The position numbers and the translations under genes were made by a program. Shown here piece by piece: positions 23,491-56,340 of a stretch of 64,000 nucleotides of DNA. Origin of the DNA: Seriola aureovittata. Taxonomy: Eukaryota; Chordata; Actinopteri; Carangiformes; Carangidae. Below the pieces are notes generated by a model that was not told the DNA's origin, searched no databases, and was given only the letters and a program-made list of their open reading frames with translations. How positions within the stretch are numbered: the first letter of the stretch is position 1; every line of letters starts with the position of its first letter. The stretch lies in the NCBI RefSeq assembly GCF_021018895.1, contig NC_079380.1, forward strand, positions 10,730,236-10,794,235, in the 5' to 3' direction.

Positions 23491-26400
23491 TATGAAGCTT
23501 CCTGAAACAGTACTTGAGCTTAAGTTTGGGGGTGGGGGTTCATAAGATGTTAAAATTAATTTACCATATATTTCATTAAGAGTAACACTTCTACTACTAC
23601 ACCGGTGAAGTGAGATAGAAAAAAAATTTAATCAAACTCCTGCCCACATCTCTATTTTGAGCTTAGCAACAATGATATTACAAACAAGCAGATGCATACT
23701 GCATAAACAGCTACCACAGCAGATGGACCTCAGACACGCAGAAGCACTGAATAATTTTAAAAAAAGGAACAGAAAATAATATTGTTATTGAGCAAAAATA
23801 TGCACAAAAGACAAAATGCATATAGTCACTCTGGACAGCCTGTACACCCACACACACAATAACATGTCAGGACAGAGGTCCGTTCTAGCTTATAGGCTGA
23901 AACTTAATCCTGATTTATGGAGTGAAATGAAAAGTGCAAACTATGAAATGTAACTAAAGTGTCTATGTTTCAGGCCATGAGCTTATGTAAAAATGGTTTA
24001 CATTACGTTTGTTGTGTTTACCACATTTTTCCATACTGGTGACTGGCAGACTCAATAAGGTCAAAATGTCAAGGGATGAACTCACCCATATTTCTAAGCT
24101 TTAATTGTGGCCATTGAAAATCAGTGTGCTAGTTTTCCTATAAATCCAGGGTGTGTTTTAAGTATAGTATAATCATTATATTGTACAGTTTCATTCTCCG
24201 CCTGTGTGTAATTACTGTGTTACTGCGCTGCTGTTCTGACGGGAAGCCATCCGTAATCATCTGGTGAGGCAGATGTGAATTACCGACAGCGGGTTCTGTT
24301 GACAGTTCGTATCACCTCACAGTATGCGAGTGCGCTCACGGTTTCCATTGTAGAGCAGCTGTCGTCTACCTCTGGATGTGATAGCCCTCGTGAATGTCTG
24401 ATAAGCTGTGATGTGTAAGAAGTACGCCACGAGTCAGTTTTGACGCGACTATCCACAGTACAAAGTCTGCGCAGTCCATCTCAGCAGAGCAAGCCTGTAA
24501 TTTGAACGCTGTAGAGGTGTCCTTGGAGATTTGGCCTTTTGATCTTGGTGCAATTAGTTCTGTGTTTTAGTCACATAGTAGTTCAGGTCTGTGAAATGGC
24601 TTCCCTCCTGTTGCCATTGGTCAGTGCCCCTGGTGTATTCTGACAGAGCACTTTTTTTCCTCTTCTGAAAAGAGGAACGACCTCATTTGTCGCAGAATAG
24701 AGGGAGGACAGAGGAAGAGGAATGAGTTCTCTCTCTCTCTATCTCTCTTTTCAGAGAGCCCCCCTCATCTCTTTTGATCTTTTGGAGGAGAGAACAGCAT
24801 CTTGTCTCACTGACGTACAGTGGAGAAGGTCTGTGATCTGACAGCCTTCTCACCTAACCTGGATTTCACTTTGCCTGTCGCTCTGCCTCTCTCCCTCACA
24901 ACCCCTAAATTCTCTTGTCTGAACTTTCTCATGTAGAGTTCCTCATGATAATGCTTATATTCCTTTGCTGCTCATGAGCCACCCAGTATTTCTAGTGCTG
25001 GGTGTGTTCAGTTTCATGCACCCTGCCTGAAAAACAAACTCCTTTGAGTGAAGTTTTTTTGAAGTTTGAATTTTAGCCTGAAATCTATGAGAAACACTAA
25101 TAACATGCATTGAACAACTTCATTGTACTTTGTCCATGATAATGAATACTGCCTACACTTTATTTGAAGCCATTATGTGTTACGTTGAAGTTATAGTCAA
25201 AATCTGGGAGGCTTCTCCATTTTAGCAGGCTAAGTGGTGCTTAACCTCTGTTAAATGAGAAAAATATATAAAATATGTAAGTGATTCACCTGTTTCTGAT
25301 AGTTAGTCCTTGATAATAGCTTTAGGTCTGTGCTGATGCATTGTGAAACAGATATATCTTTTATTGATTTGTGCTATTTGTGCAACCAGTTAAAGATGTC
25401 CTGTGGGGTTTTTGACCTCCGGAGGCCCTTTAGAGCAATTCTGACCCAATACACTGTTTGCATATAGTTTTATTTATTTGTTTTTTCCATAGATTTAATT
25501 CACAGACCCCACCTCCAGCATCTACATGTAAGATCTGGGGAGTTAATTATAATCACTCCCCAATCTCTGCTATGTTAAGTGTGGTCTACACTTGGGGAGT
25601 GACGGAGCCGAGATGTCAAATATCAACTCTGTATAGACTAATGATGATCCATAACAATAACCCATTCCATGCAAATTGCCTGACTAAGCTGTTTAAGGTG
25701 GGTGTTATCTGAAATAAAATATAATTTTGCACAAAGTATCCTGACTACAAACCAGTTCCACGGTGAGTCCATGCGCACACTGCAGGCGTGTGTGTGCTGT
25801 TGTGGGACCAGTGTAAGAGCTGTGATAGGCCGAGGGGAAAACATACAGTGCGTCCCAGTCTACAGAAAGTCCAGCAGCGTAGACACACAGTCAGTTTGGC
25901 CAATTGGAATTAAGGTCGTAATACTTCCATTGCATTCTGTGAGAAGGGCAGCTGTGGATTTCGGCGCACCAGACTTAATGCACAGTACATAACACTGTGG
26001 ATTTGCTCTACACAGAACATAGAAGCTCTCTCTGAGCCTGGCTTTAGGCCTTCAGGCTTTTGTTGCTTAAAATCAACCCCACTAGAAAATCTGGATGCGA
26101 AGCCAGTCCGTGTTGTCAAAGTCCTGTGCTTTGTGCTCCCTTCCACCTTAACCACCACAGTGCTGTACATAAATGTAGCGCCACATTCACACACACAAAC
26201 ACACACACACACACACACACACGCACAAAAATGTTGCCCAGAGCTCAGCCGTTCCTTTGGAAGTCAACAGAAAGCTGTGCTATTGGCTGGCACTGTCAAT
26301 TTCTGCCTAAAATTCATCAAATTTAAACTCAACACAGCAGTGTCACTCGGATTTGCTTGCTGCCATGAGCAAATTCACTGTTTGTGATGATTCTATTCAG

Positions 26401-28899
26401 ATAGTTTGATCTCAGGAAATATCGCTGTCATAAACACAACAACCTCGAATGCAGAGATGATTCTCACAAGTCTTGTCTTCTGCCGTGAGAAGTATGAACT
26501 TTTGATTGTCCCCATCATCGTATCTGGCTTGTATTATCACTTGAAGGGGAACCCAAATGCCTCATGCAATCTGTTTCACATGGTATATTTTCCTTGAAAA
26601 ATACACTTTCAATGGGAATGACAAGCCGGCTGTTGTCACACATTACAATCACAGCGAATCTCATACAGTGCAAATTGTCCATCGCAGATGAACAACCCCA
26701 TTCTTGCTAAGCCAAGCGGCTGCTGCTCATCTGCTCAGGTCAGTTCAGCCTGTACAGGGTTCTGATTGGGAGGTTTCAGTAGATGTTCCACATATTTACA
26801 GCTCTTGCTTGTACTTGCACGGAGCTTCTGGAACATATAAATACCTTTAAACATAACTGCATAGTGTGACTCTAAAGAAAGTGTTCCTGTTGCTGAAATA
26901 CAATAAGAACAAAGACAAAGGACAAATCATTAAGGAAATTAATTCATTTACCTTTCAAAAAGCTGTGTGTTGCAACTGCTGCCTATGAAAGAGAAGGACG
27001 TCTCCTATTATATGTTGCAGCATTTTTTTTTACAACACCGACTGACTATGCTGAATGCCGATTTCTGCTGAGCCTTCAAATACTGTTAAAAGGTTCCCTC
27101 ACCTAATTAACTAATGTGAAAAAAATTTGTTGTACTCCATTGGTCTGACAGTGTTCTGTAATAATTTACTTTGCATTTTGGTCCATAACCCCTGAATAGA
27201 AAGCTGATGGAACCGGTTTATCACGCATCTATGGTTTTATCTGCATGGGCACTCCCCATTTTCATTACTCCATTTTTCTTTTTTCTTTTTTTTTTTTTTT
27301 TAACTTGTTAGAGTTTTCTTTTTCCAGAATCATGAAATCTTGTACAGAGCAAGGCTGAACTGGCCCTAAAACATTTTCTTCAAATTCAAAACTATTAAGG
27401 ATTGAAAGAAAAACTGCCACACCTGTGCGAAGATATTAACATTCACCGCCAAATGGACATCAAATTATAATTTTTTTTGTTCTAAAATGAAAAACAGGTC
27501 CATGACACAAATGTATTTTTTTGTTGAAATTTAGCCAAAAACTGATTTTTACTGAGGTTCTGCCACAAAACATGTCTGTTTTACACCAGATTTGTTCCAC
27601 AAAACATCTGGATTTAATTAAAAAAAAAAAAAAAAAAATCCCTGTTTCACATTCAGTACTAATTGGCTGAAAAAAATAAAATGCAGTACACAAAATTGCT
27701 GTTTTATAAACCAGTGTGGTGGACTTGACAGGTAAGCTCCCTCTTGCCTTTTGGCTGCATTTAGCCACACAGGTGCAGGTGGTAGAATCTGTAGTCCAGT
27801 TTTGGTTTTTATTGATGAGAATGATTTATAACAACCCAATTTCTCATTCAAGCCTCTATTCTATATAGGTTAGTTATGTCAGTAAAGCCTTATCTACTTC
27901 CAAGGCATTTGTTGCTGCATATTTCTACCATCTTGCAGCAGTGTATGAGCTCAAAAGTGTTTTTTTTTTTTCTCTTCCTCAATATTCTTTTTCTAAAAGT
28001 CATTTTCAGTGATATTGACTTATTGCACTTATTCTTCTCGTATTGCTCATATCTGCTTGTGGCTATATTGTGATGTTTGTATTTATATATCCTGACCCCT
28101 TTGGCACATCAGAACTAAACCATTATGTCTTTTCTCCAGCTGCATCGTACTGTAATTACAGTAAGAGAGCAGGGATCCAGGAGACGCTGCAGTTCAGTCT
28201 TTCATGGAGAATCTTTTACTGCCTCACTGAAGTGTACAATGTCAGGACATAGGGCTTATAAAACTGAATCACCCATGGTTGCAGGCCAGAATGATTCCAC
28301 TTTAACGTCCTCCACAAAATAGAACCTAATGAGATTAGGGATGTGAGTGCTGAATCAATGAAAGCTCAAAACACAATTAAAGAGCCAATTAATGAGCAAG
28401 GTTCTCTGAGGAGTTAAGTGGAGTAGAAGTACCTCCTCTCTCACTAACCCGTCGTTCCATCTCCACGCTCCAGCACCTTCACATTCTTTTTTTTTTTTTA
28501 GCTCAAACATGAATATGAAATGTTGGGGTGGGGGGGGAACTGAGCGCAGGTTATGTTTAATCATGAGGAAACAAACGTTCAAAGCTCCGCTCAGAGTGCT
28601 TGTGTGTCACCTCGAGGGGTGGGGAGTTGAGGAAAAGTTTGTTTATTGTGAATGTGGAGGAGAGGAAGTGTTGTTCCAAGTGCAGCTGAGGGTACAGTTA
28701 ATGAGGAAGCTGGCGAAGAACGGCGCAGCGAAAGAGAGTGTGAATTCGCAGACATGGGGAACAAGCGCGTAACCGTGTGTGAGTCTTGCTGTGAGAGGAT
28801 AAATGGACTTGTATGGACTGTATGAACTGCAGCGACAGAAAGCAAATGTAGTTGACATGCATGCTACAATTTAATCAAAGAGGAGTATCTCCAGAGCAG

Positions 28900-28902
<3 letters not shown>
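23489..28902. other. non-coding stretch with minor repeats
   Basis: No gene recognised. It contains a (CA)n tract (listed separately), several poly(T)/poly(A) runs (27280-27300, 27618-27637, 27960-27971, 28487-28499), and otherwise unique-looking intergenic sequence. Confidence 0.45.
26188..26226. repeat. (CA)n microsatellite
   Basis: CA dinucleotides with one AA interruption and a GCAC end. Confidence 0.92.
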
Positions 28903-28955
<53 letters not shown>

Positions 28956-28964
28956 ACACACACA
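28903..28964. repeat. (CA)n microsatellite
   Basis: About 62 bp of CA dinucleotides with a single TA interruption near the right end. Confidence 0.95.
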
Positions 28965-29205
28965 GATGATTGTTTCCATCAAAATAAAGCCTTCTTCCCA
29001 AGCACAGCAGCACGATTAAAATGGGAACTAGGTTTGCTTCTTAATTCTCGAATTGCGGTCTGTATCTCCGCTCCTGCATATCAAGCTCACCCCTGTGCAC
29101 TCTATTAAACCAGTTGTATCGCTGCCATGCCTGCGCTCAATCAGCTCGAGTGCATGTGAGAATGCATGCTTACAGCCACTTTAAGTAACTCGTAGTGTCT
29201 GTGTT
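28965..29205. other. non-coding stretch
   Basis: Unique-looking DNA between a microsatellite and the LTR-like repeat. Nothing recognised. Confidence 0.5.
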
Positions 29206-29647
29206 TGTCACGGGTTTTGAGTTTCAGTCTGCTCATCCATCCTTTCATTCATTCAGTCCAGTTGTTTGTGCATCTAATTCTGCGATCTGTATAATTCTGC
29301 CAATAGAATCACCCGACCTACTGCTCCTCATCCTCCTCGCCACTCACCTGCTCCATCCCCTCATCAGCTGCCCAGTAACTATACCAGTCCGTTTCCAGTC
29401 GCTCTCAGCCAGATTGAGTTTGTGCTTTGTGCGCTCTTTCTGCCTGTGTGTGTTTTTGATCCCGATCGTGTTTTTTTAACCCCCCCTGTGTTTTTTGACT
29501 TTTGCCTCAGCTCGACCCTTTGTACTTTGTTTCCCTTTCTTGGATTTTCGTATCCTTGTTTTTTTCTTTTCAAAGTAAAGACTCTTGGCTTTTTTTCATC
29601 TGCCTCCTGAGTTGTGCTCTTGGGTCCCTTTACTGAGAAGCTTGACA
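29206..29647 (+). mobile_element. LTR-like dispersed repeat
   Basis: A 442 bp segment begins TGTCACGGG and ends CTTGACA, so its termini form a short inverted repeat (TGTCA/TGACA). Inside it are CTCATCAGCTGCCCAGTAACTA, a T-rich pyrimidine middle, a degenerate polyadenylation-type AAAGTAAAGACTCTTGG, and the closing phrase TTGGGTCC. This order is one I associate with a common teleost dispersed repeat with solo-LTR organisation. No internal coding region and no clear target-site duplication are present. The class assignment is from memory and tentative. Confidence 0.42.
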
Positions 29648-30596
29648 GTGGTGGTCTGCGGTCTATTGTTGCTTTTGAATTTCTGCTCTGCATTAATGCA
29701 GGCGGCTCACACAGAGTGATTTGTGAAGGTTAATGCATCGTCTAAATAAAAGTTTGGTTATTTATTATTCAGGCTGACTTTAATTTTAAAGTTGGTTCTT
29801 TTGTTTTCCCCCCAGAGCCCTGTGCAATACGGAAATTTTCTGGCAAAGTCAATGCTGACCCCCACACCAGTGAAGAATTTAACTGAAGAAATGGCTGAGG
29901 GTCTTTAAAGGTTAACTAGATGCAGTTTCTTCCACCTTTTGGCCATGCATGACAAACAGCTTGGCTCCAAACTTTTTCTCTACTATTTTACACAGAACTA
30001 TGTCATGTAGTACACCATGCTGTTTCACAGTTTACCAAAAATAGATATTTATTACCTATCAACTATTTTCTGCAATTGTGGGTAACTAAGTAAAAAAGAT
30101 TACTGCTGTCTTGGCAACAGGAGCTTAGATACGCATGGACTGAATTTTTAATTACACAATCAAAGTTACCTGCTTTACAGTATTGTGTGTGTGTGTTTGA
30201 CTGTGCGCCTGCCTCCAGATGCCACATTCATTACGATATTCTCCTTTGCATCAAAGACAGTAATTGTTCTCCTCCATTCTCTCACAGAATGAACCTGCTT
30301 ATAACCTGAGATGTGAATATTTGTCTTTCTGCACCACTGTGGGCTCTCTAATTTTGTATTTAAATTATCCACCCACCCTTTTTTTTTTCTTCTTCAAAAG
30401 CATAGTTTTATGGATCCATATACATCAGTTACTGTCTGGCAGCCAGCTCATGTGTAAACGCTTGATTCACTTTGCTCCTGCAAGATTCCTGTAAAACTTG
30501 CCTAGAATACCTCATTTTCCTCCTGCTGTTATGATTGTATCTTGAAATAGTTTGTGTCAATCTCAAGAATCTTACCTTCCAATGATATGTTGCATT

Positions 30597-30651
<55 letters not shown>

Positions 30652-33278
30652 ACACTGGATTTGTGTACACAGTTGTGTACTTTGCAGTTGGAGATTGTTC
30701 ATTTATTACTGAAGCTGAGTGATGACATCATCATGTAAAACTTCAAGTCCAACATTCAGGTCCAGACTTTCCTACTTTACTTTCTCCTCTTCAGAATTGT
30801 CCCAGTGGGTTTGAACATAAATCAGGTGCTAGGTGACATAAAACCAATAACTAATCATTGCTATCTTATATTAGCAACCTTTTTGTGCTTCAACTGTTGC
30901 TTCATATTGAGTTTTACGTCACATTTTTCATTCATCCACTCAGACTGCTGGCTCATACTAATTGGCTCCAGTAGTAGTTATTTCATTGTATATACACAAA
31001 TTTGTGAATTGTCAATGTCTCCATCACTGAAATTTGTAAAGATTAATTAAAACTAAATGCTATACAGTATGTTATTATTTAAGAATTAACATTTTTATGT
31101 TCTTGCATCCATAAAATCTTATCCCTAAGGAGCTTTCTACCGAAAATGGTTTAATTTAGATAAAATAGAAGAAATAGAAGGAAACTCTAAACCTTGCACA
31201 CGTTACAGCTTGAAAAACATCACAGCAAGAGCTGTGATGAATAGACAAGCTTGAAGTCTGCTGTACTTCAGGCTTCACAGATAAATCCTCACTCTACGTG
31301 AATCTCGGCTTTGAGAGATTTACACTCTGTGTGACTCGGCTTAGTGGTTTTTTAGGCCCTTGAATCACAACCTTCACCATTTTCCATTCACTTTTTCTCT
31401 TACCCTCAAGATGATCCTGAGCAAAGAAGACACATAAGTGCCGATGCGCCACAGCAAGGGTCGTGTACTGACAAGTAGACCTTAACCCGAGATGATCTGT
31501 CCTGGCACAGATACAATGACACAATACTGAAATGGGGCCACCCATAATGACTTGATTCTGTTGGCCATGCCCCTGATGTTTATCATTATTATCAGTACAT
31601 TTACTGGCCCTTGGTTCTGAGCATTACTTAGCACAACTGCACTCACTGGTGCTCATGGAGCTGATGTTTGCCTCACAAGTGCTGGAGGCAGTGTTTATAC
31701 TGACTGCTGGCAGCAAACACTCACAGTAATTGATTTTTTGATGAAAAAAGTTGTCTACAAAACTTTTTTTTTTTTTTTTTGTGCTGCACTACTTGGTAAT
31801 AGTATACTTTTTTTTATTTCCCTCGCACCAACACATGAATTTTGAAGAAAAAAATGATTAAAAGTGAAGAGAAATTTGACTGAGTGGGAGAGTGGCAATA
31901 ACTTATTTCTTTTTATTGTAACTAAATGCATTGAGGGTTTTTTTTCATTCGTTTCTATTGTGGAGCCCATTTAGCTGCAGGTCTTACATGAGTAGAATAT
32001 AGACATGAATGGATAGATGGTCCTTTCACATTTCTTATGAGTGGCTCTTTCCAGTCTGCTGACTTTATTTTTCAGTTTGTTTGATCATAGAGATTGCATT
32101 ATCTGTGTGCACTCATTATGTCCTTCCCTGCTCTCTGTTAAGGGGAAAAGTTTGTTGGCTGGAAAGTGTAGGCGTATTTTAACCAGCCATGCCTAACATT
32201 AAATACCTTTGTGTATTGGTGAAACTGTCAGCAGCACACATTACTAAAAGATGATCTGTGAAACACTTCTATTTACAATGAGTAACCTTCTGCCCTGTTT
32301 TATAATTGCCTGCACATTCAGGACGAGCTTTGCTTTTTTTTTTTTTTTTTTTTCTCTGCAGCTGACTGTGCAGTGGAGTCACCTTTTCTTTTTTTTATTT
32401 AGACAGTGAGAGAGGAGAGAGAGGATGCTGTGGTGAGGCTGATATCAGGACAGTACGACCCAGTCTTCCACTTGCCTCAGCTGGATATGCACAGTACTGA
32501 TTAATGTTCCCTTCAGCCTTTGTTAACCATTTAAAGGTTATTAACCAATTACATCAATATCTACATTTTTAGCTGGAGTCCTTAACGTGAGTGTCTGTGA
32601 CTGACTGAGTGAGTGATGGACTTACACCATTGGTCAGCTGAATGTCACATGACATGAGTGATAAGGTTACACCATTGGTCGGCAGGCCGAGTGTTGGAGT
32701 TTCCTCATTGCTCGTTTGAAATAATTTAGCACGAACAAGCAGTGTTGCAGTTCTGATTTCATACAGGAGATATGAAGAGGAAAGAAGGACCATGGTAAAG
32801 GGGCTAGAGAGTCAAGGCCAAGCGGAGACCAGGATTAAAGATGTGCTTCAGTGTGGGGACACGGTGGAGGCAACCGGACCAATTGCAAGATTATAATTGA
32901 TCATTAAAACCAGAAGGAGGCAGCAGTGCAACATAATGGATGCCAATTCCTGTAAAACAGGCTTTCCCTCCACAGACATACCTCTCTGTGCTGACTGCAT
33001 GGCGTTTGATGTGAATGACTTTCTAATTTTCTCTCGGAGTGATCATTTTACAAACACATTTAGCCGAAAACACAGCAGTACCATTGACTTTGACTCCTGT
33101 ATGGTGATTTTGTCAGTTGACATCACAGTTATAATAGTGCTGAGCAGCGGCTTGGAAATGGCTCGGAGGTGAACATGTAGTATTAATGGGTGTTTCAGTC
33201 ACTATTTCACACTTTTTCACTGTCTAACAACAGAAACAGAAAAAAACATGTAAATGAGAACAGCTTTATGGGGAATTC
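29648..33278. other. non-coding stretch
   Basis: No gene recognised. Contains a (CA)n microsatellite (separate entry) and homopolymer runs at 30378-30389, 31765-31780 and 32334-32353. Confidence 0.45.
30601..30655. repeat. (CA)n microsatellite
   Basis: 55 bp of CA dinucleotides with one TA interruption. Confidence 0.95.
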
Positions 33279-33366
33279 AGTATATATATCTATATGTATG
33301 TATGTATGTATGTATGTATATGTGTATATATACATATATATATATATATACTATACTATACTATAG
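33279..33366. repeat. (TATG)n / (TA)n / (CTATA)n compound repeat
   Basis: TA dinucleotides, then six or so TATG units, a second TA run, and finally CTATA pentanucleotides. Confidence 0.9.
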
Positions 33367-34770
33367 TTGACCTAGTGTTGTTGTAGATATAACTCTATAA
33401 CATTTATTTTCCCTCACACAGTGTAGTCCATACTATTTTTAGCTGAGGCTGTAAGATGCTCTGTATTGTTGTCTATTACATTGTGCGTTAAATGTCAGCC
33501 AGTGTATGAACTCATCAGGGTTCTCTTCAGCACAGCACTTTATTGATAGAAAGGTCATCCAGGATGAATAAGATCACCATGGTTACGCAGGAAAAGAAAA
33601 GTGGAAGCTCCTATTTTATTTTATGTCTTCTTTGTCCACCACAGTCTCTGCAAAGACTGGATGCAGCCTCACAAGCCTTGTAAATGAAAGGAATAAAATG
33701 ACAACACAGTGGGTTGTTGTCTTTTTTGCCAAAGTGTCCTCTAGACAGCAGAGGATGCCAGTGTGGCTTCAGGATTATTTTCAGTAGAAAATAATAATAA
33801 TAAGAAGAAAAAAGAAAAAAAGATGCAATGAAAGGTCTGCAGTTTGAGGCTTTGATGTGAGCGGCATCCCACTGTGTGCCTTGTGCTTGAACATTTCTCT
33901 GCAGAAAGCACCTGAGAAGAGCTGTGTGACTAACAAGATTAAAGCAGATTGGAGCTTGACAAGCAACAATAAATGTACAGGCTGATTTCTCTACTCAGAT
34001 GTAAGTGCTCTTTGAATTCCCTTTACATCTAGTCTCCTCTTCCCTGGTTGTGCCTCCTGACCCTTCGCACTGCCACCTGCTCCTTTTACCAGATGCTTTG
34101 CTTTCACCTTCAGTTCACCTTTGAAATACAAAATATAAGCCATGGATATATATATGTATATGTGTGTGTGTATGTATGGAACCATGCTGTGTCATCATAC
34201 AGAGCTCTGTGCCCTGTCTTTTTTAGATGGAACGAATTTGATGTAATGTTTTCCAAGATATGGTTTAATGCAGCCGTAGAGATTGCCTTGTCAGTATTCA
34301 CACGCTGTCACCTCATTATTTAATGTTTCCGCTGTGGTGGTAATAGCCACTCAGTATCAGCAAGCTAGATACAGTTATTCCAGGGCTTTAATTAATTTGA
34401 AAATGTGCCATTCAGCACATTTTCAAATTTGAAGAATTTCAAATTTCAAGCTGAAAAACAGCTTCAGTCTTATTCTAAACACGTTTCCTACATTTGTGCC
34501 TACCTCAGAAAGGTTTCAGTTAACAAGACGGAATAAATACTTATGCGTTCCCTTTATTCAAGAGGAAATAAAAGGAACATTAATCATAGCTATAAAAAGA
34601 AATGGTGCAACTTTTTGCCTTTTAAGAAGCACTCAACTATGTTTGAAACCATATTTTGAAACACAGGAGTTTCTCCCTTTTTTTTTTATCACCCCCTCAA
34701 AATGCAGTGAAGGTCTACTTGAAATGAAAGTGACAAGTAAATACAAAGTCATAAATGGTAAAGATTGATA
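33367..34770. other. intergenic DNA downstream of olfm2
   Basis: No exon found. It includes a short TA/TG run near 34146-34170 and a perfect hairpin at 34394-34429. It lies beyond the predicted 3' end of olfm2. Confidence 0.45.
34394..34429. repeat. perfect 15-bp inverted repeat with 6-nt loop
   Basis: AATTTGAAAATGTGC (34394-34408) and its exact reverse complement (34415-34429) are separated by CATTCA. A second, shorter hairpin (AAGCTG/CAGCTT) follows within 30 bp. Function unknown. Confidence 0.85.
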
Positions 34771-34776
34771 TTTATT
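34771..34776 (-). promoter_or_regulatory. olfm2: candidate poly(A) signal of olfm2
   Basis: The first canonical AATAAA on the minus strand downstream of the olfm2 stop codon, about 310 nt away. It would give a compact 3' UTR of about 330 nt. Longer alternatives exist, for example another AATAAA near 34553. Confidence 0.5.
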
Positions 34777-35082
34777 TCTCATCACAAATAAAAAGAACCA
34801 TGCTTACTCATCACAGAAAGAAAAAAAAAAAAAGAGAAGCGCTCAGTCCTTGTATCTTTACCGACCTTGCTGTCGGAGTGTTTTTTGAGAATGTGAATAA
34901 TAGCACTCTATGAAGATTGAAATTCTTTAAAAAATCCAAGCCTAAGCCCGTAACACTGAAGCTCCCAACCCACACCTCATACACCCTGTAGCCAGCGCCC
35001 CCCACCCCACCCACCCACAGCTCCTGTGTCCCTCCCCGAACAATGATCACAGCATTATTTGAGTGGTTCAGTCCGAGGGCGC
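34777..35082 (-). other. olfm2: olfm2 3' untranslated region (predicted)
   Basis: Runs from the stop codon to the first AATAAA. It contains a strong G-quadruplex motif (34998-35016) and a U-rich tract near the end (complement of the A-run at 34821-34834). Confidence 0.55.
34998..35016 (-). promoter_or_regulatory. G-quadruplex motif in olfm2 3' UTR
   Basis: On the transcribed-sense (minus) strand it reads GGGTGGGTGGGGTGGGGGG: four G-runs of 3, 3, 4 and 6 joined by single-T loops. This layout is among the most stable known for RNA or DNA quadruplexes. It starts 67 nt after the stop codon. Confidence 0.75.

Positions 35083-56340
<21,258 letters not shown>

Noticed and set aside
23051..23545. 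164-residue Arg/Glu/Gly protein
   Set aside because: Translation of the purine tract, with no conserved flanking domain.
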